The notes: generated by a model from the letters alone, not told the origin. Counted from the first letter of the stretch, positions 45,801 through 55,355 are shown. The stretch: DNA of 64,000 nucleotides from Rebecca billardiae RCC1528 (GCA_965240325.2 OZ251225.1:62001-126000), one strand, 5' to 3'. Numbers and translations: made by a program.

Positions 45801-47099
45801 GGCCTCGCGGCCGAGGCGCTCGCGCTGCTCGGCCGCACGCACAAGGCGCTCGCCGAGGCGACGGCGGCGGGCGGCAGGCCGCCGTCGGTCCCGCGGCCCA
45901 CCTCGCGCGACGGCCGCGACGGCCACGACGACGCCGCCGCCGCCGCGCGCCGCGCGCTGAGCGCGCACCTGGCCGCGGCCAAGCTGCGCGCGCCCGCGCT
46001 TGAGAGCGTGCGCGTGCGCGTGCCCGCGGACGAGGGCAGCGGCGCGCGCGCGCAGACGGTGCAGCTCGTGCCGCTGGTGGACGAGGCGGGCGTGGCGTAC
46101 GGCGTGCTGTGCACCGGCGCGCCCCACGGCGTGCCCGGCTTCCAGGCGCTGCTCGGCGCGCACGGCGGCCTCGCCCTCGCCGCCGCGCTGCGCGCGGAGA
46201 AGGTGCGGCTGCTGCTGCACACGGGCGCGGTCATGCTCGGGCACATCGTGCACGGCAAGAGCGTGCACATCACGGAGGTGCCCGACGACTACGACGCGGG
46301 CGGCGACGAGACCAAGTTCGTGCTGCGCATCCGCGACGCGGACGGCGGCGTGCTCAAGACCCTGCTCGTCTCCGCCGCCGTGCCCATCAACTCGTTCGAG
46401 CGCCACATGCTCGACGAGATGGGCGCGGTGCTCTCGAGCGCGTACGGGATCGTGGACGCGTCGCCCGTCACGGGGCTCGAGGGGCTGGACGCCAAGGCGC
46501 GGCTGGCGGCGGAGGCGCGCACGCAGCAGCTCATGCCCGCCATGCTGATGGAGCGCGTGCGGCTCAAGCTCGCCGAGCTCAGCCAGCAGTCGCTCTCCGA
46601 GTTGCGCTCGTACCAGCGGCCGCCCCCCGCGGTGCTCGAGGTGATGAAGGGCTGCCTGCTGCTGCTCGGTCAGCCCGCGGACACGGTCGGCAGCTGGCCG
46701 CAGCTGCGCTCGGCGATGGGCAACCCGAAGGGGCTGCTCGACGAGCTGCACGCGTTCGACGCTTCGCTCGTCACGCGCGAGATGCGCGCGCGCTACCGCG
46801 CCGCGCGCAAGGCCACCGCGCGCCTCGACATCGAGCTCGCGTGGAAGGGCTCCAAGGCGTCCGCGCTCATCTACGAGTGGCTGCGCCACTGCTTTGTCGC
46901 CAACGACGTGTGGAAGCAGGTGGCCAAGAAGCGGTGGGAGCAGCGCTCGATGGGGCGCGAGGAGCTCACGGTCCTCATCGCGGACGAGGAGGAGGAGCGC
47001 CGCTCCGACGCGGCCGAGGTCATCCAGCGCAACGCGCGCGGCCACATCGTGCGCAACCGCCGCGCGCCCGCGCCGCCTCGCAGCCCAAACGCGCGCTGA
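42837..47099 (+). CDS. EF-hand, GAF-like, dynein-stalk-like, IQ protein
   Basis: 1420 residues, apparently intronless. The start MAKPPPRSS is preferred because the upstream open frame is not conserved-looking. Two EF-hands, DANGDGSIEFSE (about 92-103) and DVDTDGRVFWDE (about 143-154), are followed by a charged coiled coil (about 170-310). The middle contains at least two GAF-like repeats (FVALRRPDAP...ASPLHPL; LLAVPMVDGAGRKLGVI; VQLVPLVDEAGVAYGVL) and a Ca-binding-like DSDGDGIADEDDD. Residues about 1252-1365 match the dynein heavy chain stalk/microtubule-binding region (LRSYQRPPPAVLEVMKGCLLLLG, SWPQLR, FDASLV, YEWLRHCFVANDVWKQVAKKR). An IQ motif lies near 1394. A Ca-regulated microtubule or flagellar role is inferred. 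Confidence 0.75.
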   Translation: MAKPPPRSSAVYAREQIAIPPYTLAVLKEYQKAALRHFRGRRTVSAQQLLEYSATYFGQKDAAIKARRARETAYRAEWTGRKGEVRELFQQFDANGDGSIEFSEVENALGEVHNFFGYSMDAAGYPEWVPKEEVDARALFAELDVDTDGRVFWDEFWTVISKWMDDNFDRSELYREKEEQRRMARERLAEEERERIEAEAEAAAEAEAARLKEEERKQREAERNAEAARLRAERAAQQRRAEKEAEARAKREAAERRVREQAAVAAQVQEDFEQEAERRARKASLRAEAEARPPKPDSEPASADEEEDISTKALNSIELAALSAGSVDELLPAIIAALEQGKPTRGSPMDCIALRRAPGQGKAGATPPPMFVAITPATASARPWVRPGLHGAPAAAEHELSTEEEEAAEEDAEGAAEAAEEETPLLTVVWASPGHPKVQPGQAIQRITEMAVERTSFAALDGALAASSHALASGGGPDKEEVAAAQSADGLFVARPLRYAPDVGRRGVALGVVGSGVPASRAAAHTPAVCQFVALRRPDAPQLTLDVTMASPLHPLAGVKEGAAWAVDGGAGGEVPGLATACLRLVANPPADLLAGTAARRADARLVYTCSRAELGIDTAADGGAALGAFIPASADVQLMLMLDPKKLPDDLAADALRADAVLGVVGVGPIASTFAPAPSPADAAAAADGADDETEVFLQIVASPSSKDMSQTEGGLTKAQYTAGSVAGYATIGTILRNPVAAAEDAATGGGGALPLETVAHSAYQMAELSVDAPAGLLAVPMVDGAGRKLGVITAAMQTSATPEANEKTSAFVAEVARRAAMAISDVRARESAARLAAQGGSDPAIKDSDGDGIADEDDDYDDLAAGGAMQISELHVAPVAHRLSALGTVEHAPPSELAWALLDCASAIGASGAPPPAFIALAEGDAARLHVLLASPLHPLVATGDVLTSAEPADADADAAAPAAAVPLEGSAAAAVRAARMPARLRGLAAEALALLGRTHKALAEATAAGGRPPSVPRPTSRDGRDGHDDAAAAARRALSAHLAAAKLRAPALESVRVRVPADEGSGARAQTVQLVPLVDEAGVAYGVLCTGAPHGVPGFQALLGAHGGLALAAALRAEKVRLLLHTGAVMLGHIVHGKSVHITEVPDDYDAGGDETKFVLRIRDADGGVLKTLLVSAAVPINSFERHMLDEMGAVLSSAYGIVDASPVTGLEGLDAKARLAAEARTQQLMPAMLMERVRLKLAELSQQSLSELRSYQRPPPAVLEVMKGCLLLLGQPADTVGSWPQLRSAMGNPKGLLDELHAFDASLVTREMRARYRAARKATARLDIELAWKGSKASALIYEWLRHCFVANDVWKQVAKKRWEQRSMGREELTVLIADEEEERRSDAAEVIQRNARGHIVRNRRAPAPPRSPNAR

Positions 47100-47723
47100 G
47101 GCGCGACGCACCCGCCGTGAGCCGCCGCGATGGTTCGCTCGCGTGCCGTCCGCCGTCGCAGCGGCGTGGGCGGTGTGAGCGCGCGGTGCTCGACGGCCGA
47201 CGTCCGGAACGGTCCGCGCCATTCGTCACCCTCGATTGCTACAGTCGGCGCATATCAGTCGTCGTTGCGTGTAGTAGCGCATTATGCATCATCAGCATCA
47301 GAAATGTAATAACTACATCATCACGCTATATATTATGCGCGCAGCATGTTCCGACGTGATGATGCTGCGCTGCCGATATCGCCGTGAATCGTGATGGCGG
47401 ATGCTGCGTGCTACCGGCCTACCGTCACCGTGCCTGCCGCTGTCGTCGGGCGCCGGAGTCCCGGGGTGGGCCTGTGCATGCATCAGTCGTAGTGATTACG
47501 TACCGCGGGACCTACGTGGTGAGTGTGCCGCGGTGGGCGGCGGCTCGCGGCCTCGCCGGCTCACGGGCACGGCGCGCTGTGCTGGCGCGGCTCGGTTCGA
47601 TAGCCCGACTGCGAGCAGGGCGAGGCCGCGCATATGCGCATGCATGCGCTCATACCCGCGCCTGATGCACTGTGGCTGTGCACGACAGCACAGACACACA
47701 CACACACACATATATATATATAT
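47100..47723. other. Intergenic, ending in (CA)n(TA)n
   Basis: Unannotated sequence; 47694-47723 is a CA tract running into TA, against which the next mobile unit starts. No gene was recognised. Confidence 0.6.
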
Positions 47724-48241
47724 GTGTCCTCCTGCACAAAGATTGAAGCGGCGCCAATCGATGTGTATATATACTTGTGTGAGGTGGGGATTTGTCCCTG
47801 GATGACGGGAAGAGCGACTGAGCCGACGGTGCCAAAGCTGCGCGCAGACTGCGCCAGCGTGTGGCAGCAAGGTGAGCGACGAGCGAGCGAGCACGAGCAA
47901 AGAAGCACGCGACGGCGAAGGAGATGGGGCCTTGTTTGCTGATGATGAGGCAAGGGGCCGACTGGCAGTAACTGATGAGCAGCTTGTGAGCTCGGCGCGA
48001 AAGGTCGTAAAGTGCCGATTTGTGTGAGCTCGACTGGTTAGTTGCTTGATGAACTGGAAAGCTGCCACTCGGATGACTGCAGATGATCTTGGATATGATC
48101 TCGAGCGCCGTACCAGCACGAAGCAACTACCTGCAGGATCAGGTAGACGATGGAGGCCCTTGGCCTTGGCTGTCACGACACTGCGACGCATCACCTTCCA
48201 GCCTCCCGACACATTCGGTTATAACTGCGTTATAACGCCAC
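47724..48241. mobile_element. Solo, diverged A-B unit of the DIRS-like family
   Basis: A 518-bp copy of A joined to B with no internal region. It starts GTGTCCTCCTGCAC, shares GATTTGTCCCTGG and the following ~90 bases with A1/A2, then continues with B-like sequence (AAAGGTCGT, GATATGATCTCGAGCGCCG) and ends CATTCGGTTATAACTGCG-TTATAACGCCAC. It is clearly older than the copies at 188-8753. A (CA)n(TA)n tract abuts its left end. Confidence 0.82.
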
Positions 48242-48375
48242 ATATCATATCGCGCAGTTAATCGTAGTCGTCGTCGTCGTCGTGCATCAGATGTGAGATG
48301 ATGCACGACGAGTCCGTCTGTGTCAGCGCGCCCGCCGGCGCGCATCATCCGACGACGACGATTATTCGTCTGCTG

Positions 48376-48421
<46 letters not shown>

Positions 48422-48472
48422 CTGCGCTGATTCATCGTCGTCAGTCGTCATCGCGGCGCGTCATCATAATCA
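48242..48472. other. 3' flank of the ankyrin-MYND gene, with a TA tract
   Basis: Includes an ATC/GTC-rich stretch near 48260 and a (TA)n tract (about 48378-48417). Confidence 0.7.
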
Positions 48473-50926
48473 TCATGCGCACTGCTCCTCGCCCCGCCCG
48501 CCCGCCGCCCCGCTCGCTTCGCACAGCAGCCGGTGCGCGTGCCAGCCCGCGCGCTGGCACTCCCTGTCGCAGTAGTACACAGCGCGGCACGCGCCGCACT
48601 TGCGCATCGTCGGCTCGCCCTTGGCTCGGCAGTGGCCGCAGTGCGCGCACACGCCGCGCGGCCCCTTCTTGGCCGGCCGCGCGCCGTCCGTTGCCGGCGC
48701 GCTCGCGGCCGCCGCGAAAGCCTCTGGCGGTGCGCCCGCTGCGGGCGCGCCCGCCGCCGCGGGCCCGCCTGCGCTCTCGGCCGGCGCGCCGGACGGCCCG
48801 CCCGCCGCGCCGCGCGCCGCCGCCGCTCGCGGGCTGTCTGGCTCAGCGCCGACGCGTCCGGCCGCGCTCGGCGCGCCGGGCGCATCAAAGCAGCGCCAGC
48901 GCAGGCAGAAGGTGCGCCAGCGAGCCTGGCACGCCGCCAAGTGTGCTTCGTCCTCCGCGCGCAACGCCCCGAGGTCCAGGCGCGCGCGAGCCTGCCGCTC
49001 CGGCTCGGCAGCAAGGAGCGGGGCGGGCGAGCGCGGCTCAGGTCGGTTGCTGTGCCGGTGCCCGCCTGCGATCACAGCCAGGGCGGTGCGCTCAGTCTCC
49101 GAGCACTCCGCCCAGTAGTGCACCTCGGCGGCGAGGGCATATTCCACACGGCGGTCCAGATCCAGAGGCAGGTCGTGCAGACCACGCCCGGGCTGAGCTG
49201 GTTGGTGGGCAGCAGCTTCATGCATGCGCCATGCTGCGCGCTCGAGCGCGCTCAGCTCGGCGTGCGCGCGCAGCCACGCGCTGCCCACGCTCTCCCTGGG
49301 CCCCTCTCTGGGCGCAGCCGCAGCCGCCGACGGGCCGGGCGGTGCAGGGACGAAGCTGGTCATGGTGGATTGCAGGACTGCGCGCGCGAGTGCGTGGTGT
49401 GCGCGCTTGCTGAGCATGTCGGCTTCGGCCGCGTACCGCAGAGCTCGATGCGCGGGACTGAGCGGCGCGCCCGCCGCCGACGCCAACAGCCTGAGCCGCT
49501 CCAAGTGCTCTCCCGCGTCGTAGTGGTGAGCACTCACCTGGTTGTCCTCGAGCGCGGCGGCACACTCGAGGCAGCGCTGCTGTGCGGCGTCACTCGCACG
49601 TAGGAGGGGCGCCCCGGCTTCGCCCTGCTCGGGCTCGCTGAGCCGCCCGATCAGCGCGAGCGTGCGGTCGCGCCACGCCAGCGGGCTCTCGGGGAAGGCG
49701 TGCGTCTGCGCGGACGCGAGCGCGCGCTTGAGGCCGAGCACCGCCGGCAGCTCTGCCCAGCGGGGCGGCAGCTCGTCAAGGGCGCGGATGCGCTGCGAGC
49801 GGCACACGAGCACGTCGGGCTGGCGCGTCGGGCACCGCGCGTCCGCCGTCTCCTCCGCGCGCACCGCCGCCCACGCCGCGCCGATCGGCAGCCCGCTCGC
49901 CAGCGCCTCCGCCATCGTCCACAGGCTGTACGCCTCGAACGGCGCGGCGGCGCTGCACGCGCACGCGCAGCGGTACTGCGCGTCCAGCGCGGCGCTGCCC
50001 GCCATCTCGAGCGCGCGGCGCAGCTCGGCGCGCGCGGTGTCGCCGCCCTCGCGCAGCGCGGCGCGGGAGAAGGGCACGCGCGAGCGCACGTGCGCCGCCG
50101 AGAGCACGAGGTGCGCGTGCAGCCCCTCCGCGGCCACGCGCCCGCCCCCCTCCGCGGCCACGCGCCCGCCGCCCGCGGGCGCGCCCGAGCGCGCGGCGGC
50201 TGCGCGGACGAGCTCCTCGACGCTGACGGCGGGCGCGGAGCGGCTGACGCGCACGCCGCGCGAGAGGTCGGCGCCGAAGAGCGCGAGCGCCTCGGCGCAC
50301 TGGTAGTGCCCGAAGCACCACGCCGCGCCGAGCAGCGAGCCGCGCGCATGCGGCGCATGCGGGCTGAAGCCGCGCCGCAGCAGCTGCACGCACACGTCGC
50401 GCGCGCCGTCGGCGGGCAGGCCGCCGACGGAGAGCGTGTTCGGCACGGTGAGGGCGAGCACGCTGCGCTGCTCGCAGAACTCCACGTCCAGCCGCGCGTG
50501 CGCCAGCAGCCGCATGAAGAGGTAGAGCGCAGAGCCGCGCGACGGCGCGTTCTGCGCGCTGCGGCGCGCGTGCGTCTCGATGGCGGCGTACAGCGCGCTG
50601 CGGTCGGGCGTGGGCCCGGCGAAGTTGGGGTCGGCGCCGTGCTCGAGCAGCGTGAGCGCCGCCTCCACGTACAGCGAGTCGCACGCCTCGCCGAGCAGCG
50701 TGACGCCGCGCTCGCCCGGCGTGTCGATGTCGAGGTGCTCCGGGCCGGACACGTTGGCCTTGAGCGCGGAGGAGACGGCCACCGCGCCCTCGCGCAGCGC
50801 GAGGCGGAGCTTCAGGAGCCGCGCGTGCCTGGGCACGTCGGGCACCTCGACAACCGGCGCGTCCGCGCCGCCGCGCGCGCCGGCGCTCGGCGGCTCCTTC
50901 TTCCGCCGATGATTCTTCTTCGCCAT
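48473..50926 (-). CDS. Ankyrin-repeat MYND zinc-finger protein
   Basis: About 817 residues from MAKKNHRRKK (50926), a basic start preferred over an in-frame ATG 30 bases upstream. The N-terminal third has ankyrin-like units (GVTLLGEACDSLYVEAALTLLEHGADPNF; SLLGAAWCFGHYQCAEALALFGADL). The middle is Ala-rich and unrecognised. The C-terminus (about 755-805) is a full MYND finger: CAHCGHC, CGAC, YYCDRECQ, W..H...C with all eight ligands. MYND fingers bind Pro-rich peptides in regulatory complexes; ankyrin-MYND proteins include ciliary and transcription co-factors. No SET domain is present. The function is unassigned. Confidence 0.82.
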   Translation of the reverse strand: MAKKNHRRKKEPPSAGARGGADAPVVEVPDVPRHARLLKLRLALREGAVAVSSALKANVSGPEHLDIDTPGERGVTLLGEACDSLYVEAALTLLEHGADPNFAGPTPDRSALYAAIETHARRSAQNAPSRGSALYLFMRLLAHARLDVEFCEQRSVLALTVPNTLSVGGLPADGARDVCVQLLRRGFSPHAPHARGSLLGAAWCFGHYQCAEALALFGADLSRGVRVSRSAPAVSVEELVRAAAARSGAPAGGGRVAAEGGGRVAAEGLHAHLVLSAAHVRSRVPFSRAALREGGDTARAELRRALEMAGSAALDAQYRCACACSAAAPFEAYSLWTMAEALASGLPIGAAWAAVRAEETADARCPTRQPDVLVCRSQRIRALDELPPRWAELPAVLGLKRALASAQTHAFPESPLAWRDRTLALIGRLSEPEQGEAGAPLLRASDAAQQRCLECAAALEDNQVSAHHYDAGEHLERLRLLASAAGAPLSPAHRALRYAAEADMLSKRAHHALARAVLQSTMTSFVPAPPGPSAAAAAPREGPRESVGSAWLRAHAELSALERAAWRMHEAAAHQPAQPGRGLHDLPLDLDRRVEYALAAEVHYWAECSETERTALAVIAGGHRHSNRPEPRSPAPLLAAEPERQARARLDLGALRAEDEAHLAACQARWRTFCLRWRCFDAPGAPSAAGRVGAEPDSPRAAAARGAAGGPSGAPAESAGGPAAAGAPAAGAPPEAFAAAASAPATDGARPAKKGPRGVCAHCGHCRAKGEPTMRKCGACRAVYYCDRECQRAGWHAHRLLCEASGAAGGRGEEQCA

Positions 50927-51311
50927 CGCCGGGCGGCCCCGGCCGGGCGGGCGCAAGCGAGTGAGTGAAGCGGTGTGCGTGTGTGACGGCGCCGTTCTAC
51001 AGTCTACACTGCTTCACGATCGACGAGACGCGACGACGACTACGACTGATGTGATGAATTCCAATCCCAACCCCCAAACTGGGCTTTACAGTGTGCTCAT
51101 TTCAGCCGCGCCTCGCCTGTTTTCATCGGCTGCTGCCTGCTGCCGAACGGCGAAGTGAAAGATCATTCTGTGAAGACGACGTGTCGCGCTGAGGACAGCG
51201 TCGCGCGACGGCCTCCCCGTGGCAGAGACGACGCCGGTGCCGACGCCCAGTGGCCTCGAGCACAGCTGTGGGCACCTCGGCAGACGGCGCCCCAGGGCTG
51301 CTCGGCACTCG
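50927..51311. other. Intergenic between two minus-strand genes
   Basis: Upstream region of the ankyrin-MYND gene and 3' flank of the channel gene. A CGACGACGACTAC microsatellite-like stretch lies near 51030. Confidence 0.5.
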
Positions 51312-54300
51312 TCAGACGTGCCCGCCGCCGCCGCCGCCGCCGCCGCCGCCGAGCCTCCTGAGCCGTCCGAGCAGCGAGCCCGACGCTGCTCGGTCGGGCA
51401 CGAGGCCGTGCTTGACGAGGTGGGCGTGGCGCCACTGCGCCCAGCGCGTCTGCCGCCGGCGGCGCAGCCGGCGCTGGATCGTGCGCGCCGCGTCGTCCAC
51501 CTGCCTCGCCGAGTGCACGCGCGGCGCGGGCGCCGCCGCGGCCGCGCGCTCGGCGCCGCGCTCGCGGTCGTGGCACAGCGCGTACACGCGGTCGGTCGAG
51601 CGCACGCGCGTGTCGTTGGGCGGGTTGGTGAAGACAAACGGCAGCACGCGCAGCACCTTGTCCTGCGACGTCTGGTTGCGCCAGCGGTACAGCCCGAGCG
51701 GCAGCAGCCCGTGCGCGAGCAGGTGCGCGCACAGCTCCTCGTACGTGAGCGTGGACGTGCCGCGCCGCGCGCCAAACGGGCCGAGGCTCGGCGCACCCGC
51801 CGGAGGCGGCGCGCGCCCGCCGGCGCGCGCGCCCGCCGCCTCCGCCTCGGCCGAGGCGGGGTCGGGCGGCACGCCGGGCGGGCGCGCGGGCTCGGGCATC
51901 GGCAGCGCGCGCGCCTTGAGCTCGGGCGGCAGCTCGAACAGCTTGAGCTGCACCGGGTCGATGAGCTCGTCGGTGAGCGCGCGCAGGAAGGCGATCAGCC
52001 CCTCCTTCGCCCAGCCCATCATCAGCGGGTACAGCATCTCGTCCGCGAAGACCGCGCCGGTGGAGTAGGTGGGCGCGGAGAGGTGGCCGGCGACCGCGTC
52101 GTCCGAGCGCGGCCACCAGCTCGAGCGCTCGACGAAGCGCATGTCCTGCGTGGACGAGAGCGAGACGAGCACGCGCACGCGGTTCGGGTAGGGCAGCATG
52201 GCCTCCACCATCGTCGCGGCCACGACGGCGTCCATGCGCTGCTCGCCGCCGTCGGCCAGCCCCTGCGGGAAGATGAGGACGGAGTGCAGCCCGGGCGCGA
52301 GGATGTGCTCCTTGAGCGTCTCGTGCTCGAGCGCGTCCGCGTGCACGTACACGTACCGGGGCACGCCCGGCCGCGCCTTGGAGTGGCCGCCGTGGCGCGC
52401 GAGCAGCTTGGGCAGCCCGCGGAACGAGGGCAGCGCGGCCACGTGCACCACGTGCACAAAGTGCGCCATCACGCGCGTGCTGTCGAGCACAGAGCCGAGC
52501 AGCACGTCGAGGTCGTCGGGCGCGCCCAGGATCACGATGCGCTCGCCCCGCTGCAGCGAGCGCAGCTCCGTGCCGCTCACCTCGCCGCCCGGCAGGCCGG
52601 CGGCGCGGCCGGCGCCGGGCGACGCGCCGCCCGCCGGCGCGCCGCCGAAGCGCGCGCCCGCGCGCGCCACCGGGATGTCCGGCTCGGGCGGCGGCGCGGC
52701 CGAGGCGACGAAGCGCGCGAGCGCGCGGTCGGAGCGCGCCATCCACACGCCCTCCATGCCCGCGCGCAGGCTGAGGTCGCCGCGCCAGATCAGCATGTCG
52801 TCCCCCGAGCGCAGCCCGAGCAGCTGGATGCCGTCCACGCCCACCAGCCGCTCGTACAGCCACTGCGCGCGCCGGCCGAGCGCCCAGGCGGGCAGGCTGT
52901 GCACGAGCAGCTGCGACTCGGCGCCGAGCAGGTACTCGCCGTGGTCGCGCTCGGTGGAGAAGGCGCGCCACGCGTCGCGCCCGTCCACGCCGAGCGCGCG
53001 GTGCGACGCCATCGTCATGTCGTCGCGGTGCAGCTGGCGCTGCTGGGTGGTCGAGCTGCGCCGCACGGCCGCGTGCGAGCCCGCGTGGTGCGGCTCGGCG
53101 CCCAGGCTGAACGAGTGGCGCTGGTGGTGCTGCCCCTGCTGCCCCTGCTGCCCCTGCTGCCCGTGCGCAGGCGGCTGCTGCCCGTGCTTCGGCTTCTGCT
53201 GCGGCTGCTGCTGCTGGTGGTGGCTGCTGCCGCCGGCGGCGGGCGCGCGCTTGGCGCCGCCGGCGGGCGCGTACACGCCGCTCATCCGGCGCAGCTTGTG
53301 CGCCGTCAGGTCCGCGCGCGCGCGCATCGAGCTGCGCCGCGCCGCGGCCACGCTCACGCCCGCCGCGCCCGCCGCGTCCTCCTCGTCCGACGAGTCCTCC
53401 AGCGCCCACGCGCGGTTGCGGTCGTCCTGCCCAAACTCCTTGCCCGAGATGAGCAGGTTGGAGACGAGGCAGAGCACGCCCGGCGCGTCGGTGATCGACT
53501 TGGCGAGGAAGCGCATCTGCAGGTCGTTCGTGCACAGCACCTCGTGCACGCCGATGTTCGCCGCGACCGCGAGCGTCGCGGTGCGCGCGAGCAGGCACGT
53601 GACCGCCCACGGCGGCACAAAGTTGAGCAGCGCGAGCACGCGCAGCACGCCGTGCGAGTCGTTCTCGACGCGCCCGACCGAGCCGCAGTACACGAAGGCG
53701 CGCGTCGCGTTGCGCAGCACGAGCGGCGCGTCCTTCGTGCCCAGCTCCGTGCTCGTGAGCACGTCGCCCTCGTACGCGTACAGCCGCGCGGCCGAGTGCC
53801 TCGGCAGCGCGCCCAGCTCGTACGCCTCGAGCGGCAGCGTCGAGAGCACCACGATCTTCTCGGGCGGCCGGTGGTACTCGTCGCGGAGCTGCCGCTCGTA
53901 GTTGCGCAGGAAGATGCGCAGCTGCCACGGCGTGACGTACCCGCAGAGCAGCACGAACGGCTCCTCCGCGCCGGGCGGCTGCCCCCACGCCGTGAGCCGC
54001 TCGGAGAAGGCCGTCTGCAGCTGCCCCACCTGCTCTGGGATCCACGTGATCGTGATCACGATCGCCGAGATGCAGATCAGCCGGGAGAGCGGCGTGGACG
54101 GCGAGAAGTCGCCGTAGCCGACGGTGGAGCCGGTGACGACGGCGAAGTAGAAGAAGTCGAAGAAGTTGGCGAACGTCTCGTCGCCGTTCAGCCGCGCCTC
54201 GAGCGTGAACATCGAGCCGGCGATCACGAGGAAGATGCACGCGACCGCGAGCGCGAGCGAGGCGATGCGCACGCGCACCGAGCGCACGTGCAGCTTCTTG

Positions 54301-55355
54301 AGCGTGAGCGCGTTCACGCGGTGCGCCGAGAGGAAGCGCAGCCAGCCGAACTGCAGCAGGAACAGGTGCGGCTCGGCGGAGAGCCGGTCGAGCTGCCACA
54401 GCGCGCCGAGCGACTCGGCGTGCCCCGGCTCGCCGCACGGCGGCACGCGCTCGCCCGAGAGCGACAAGTCGTTGAGCGAGCGCAGCAGCCCGGTGACGAG
54501 CAGGATGGCGGGCGGCTGCGTGATCAGCTCGACGAACGAGCCCATCGTGAGCACGTGCGCCCAGCCGTTCGACAGCACCTCGAGCGCGTAGTCGAGGAAC
54601 GTCGTCCACAGCGAGACCGCGTTGACGACGAGCACGCCGCGCGGCATGGCCGACCAGTCCCACTGCCCGCACTCGTCGCGCTCGCGCAAGTAGTAGGTGG
54701 ACCAGACGTAGCAGAGGCAGTAGAAGCCGAGGCGGCAGAGCCGGCTCACCCAGTAGTTGGGCGTGTCGAGCAGCTGCGTCGCGAGGCGGAGGCCGCGCCA
54801 AAGCGCGGTGCGCGCCGCGCTCGCCGGGCGCGCGCGCGAGCGCGCGCTCCGCAGGAGCCGCGGGTCCCACGACGAGCGGCCGCTCGCCTCGTCGGGCTCG
54901 GAGGGCGCGCCGAAGGCCGCCTCGCGCTGCCGCGCGAGCTTGTCCGCGAGCCGCTTCACCTTGCTCGGCCGATTGAGCGCGGACGCCACGGCGGGCAGCA
55001 GCATGCCCGCCCAGATCGCGAGCGCCAGGCCAAACGAGATCGCGACGAGCTCGGTCGAGCCGCGCGGCGCGCCGAAGAGCTCGACGGTGACCGGGCTCGA
55101 TGCGAACGCGACGAACTGCAGCGCGAAGATCGCACCCAGGTAGAGCAGCACGCGCAGGCCGATCAGCCGCTTCCGCTTGCCCGCGCGGCCGATGAGCGCC
55201 TGCTTCTCGACGCGGTCGAGGTTGATGCGCAGCCGCTCCACGTCCACGTCCCCGAGCGACTTGAAGAGGCTCAGCCCGTCGCTCTTCGACGAGAGCGTCT
55301 TGGTCAGGCTGCGCGCGACCTTGCGCACCGGCGAGCGCTCGCCCTCGCGGGCCAT
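51312..55355 (-). CDS. BK/Slo-like calcium-activated potassium channel
   Basis: About 1347 residues from the ATG at 55355, apparently one exon. Six or seven membrane helices precede the pore helix and selectivity filter TVGYGD (about residue 411), then an inner helix (LICISAIVITITWIP). A large cytosolic tail follows with RCK1 (FVLLCGYVTPWQLRIFLRNY, LVLRNATRAFVYCG, then NIGVHEVLCTNDLQMRFLAKS) and, after a Gln/His-rich linker, RCK2 (GERIVILGAPDDLDVLLGSV, LLPYPNRVRVLVSLSS). This is the Slo layout: a gating ring opens the pore on Ca or other ligands. No obvious Asp-rich calcium bowl was seen. The C-terminus has an IQ-like basic helix and ends in a Gly run from (GCC)n DNA. Confidence 0.87.
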   Translation of the reverse strand: MAREGERSPVRKVARSLTKTLSSKSDGLSLFKSLGDVDVERLRINLDRVEKQALIGRAGKRKRLIGLRVLLYLGAIFALQFVAFASSPVTVELFGAPRGSTELVAISFGLALAIWAGMLLPAVASALNRPSKVKRLADKLARQREAAFGAPSEPDEASGRSSWDPRLLRSARSRARPASAARTALWRGLRLATQLLDTPNYWVSRLCRLGFYCLCYVWSTYYLRERDECGQWDWSAMPRGVLVVNAVSLWTTFLDYALEVLSNGWAHVLTMGSFVELITQPPAILLVTGLLRSLNDLSLSGERVPPCGEPGHAESLGALWQLDRLSAEPHLFLLQFGWLRFLSAHRVNALTLKKLHVRSVRVRIASLALAVACIFLVIAGSMFTLEARLNGDETFANFFDFFYFAVVTGSTVGYGDFSPSTPLSRLICISAIVITITWIPEQVGQLQTAFSERLTAWGQPPGAEEPFVLLCGYVTPWQLRIFLRNYERQLRDEYHRPPEKIVVLSTLPLEAYELGALPRHSAARLYAYEGDVLTSTELGTKDAPLVLRNATRAFVYCGSVGRVENDSHGVLRVLALLNFVPPWAVTCLLARTATLAVAANIGVHEVLCTNDLQMRFLAKSITDAPGVLCLVSNLLISGKEFGQDDRNRAWALEDSSDEEDAAGAAGVSVAAARRSSMRARADLTAHKLRRMSGVYAPAGGAKRAPAAGGSSHHQQQQPQQKPKHGQQPPAHGQQGQQGQQGQHHQRHSFSLGAEPHHAGSHAAVRRSSTTQQRQLHRDDMTMASHRALGVDGRDAWRAFSTERDHGEYLLGAESQLLVHSLPAWALGRRAQWLYERLVGVDGIQLLGLRSGDDMLIWRGDLSLRAGMEGVWMARSDRALARFVASAAPPPEPDIPVARAGARFGGAPAGGASPGAGRAAGLPGGEVSGTELRSLQRGERIVILGAPDDLDVLLGSVLDSTRVMAHFVHVVHVAALPSFRGLPKLLARHGGHSKARPGVPRYVYVHADALEHETLKEHILAPGLHSVLIFPQGLADGGEQRMDAVVAATMVEAMLPYPNRVRVLVSLSSTQDMRFVERSSWWPRSDDAVAGHLSAPTYSTGAVFADEMLYPLMMGWAKEGLIAFLRALTDELIDPVQLKLFELPPELKARALPMPEPARPPGVPPDPASAEAEAAGARAGGRAPPPAGAPSLGPFGARRGTSTLTYEELCAHLLAHGLLPLGLYRWRNQTSQDKVLRVLPFVFTNPPNDTRVRSTDRVYALCHDRERGAERAAAAAPAPRVHSARQVDDAARTIQRRLRRRRQTRWAQWRHAHLVKHGLVPDRAASGSLLGRLRRLGGGGGGGGGGHV

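Noticed and set aside
47590-47660. tRNA-like GGTTCGAT segment
   Set aside because: No cloverleaf could be formed around it. No tRNA, rRNA or snRNA gene was recognised anywhere in the window.
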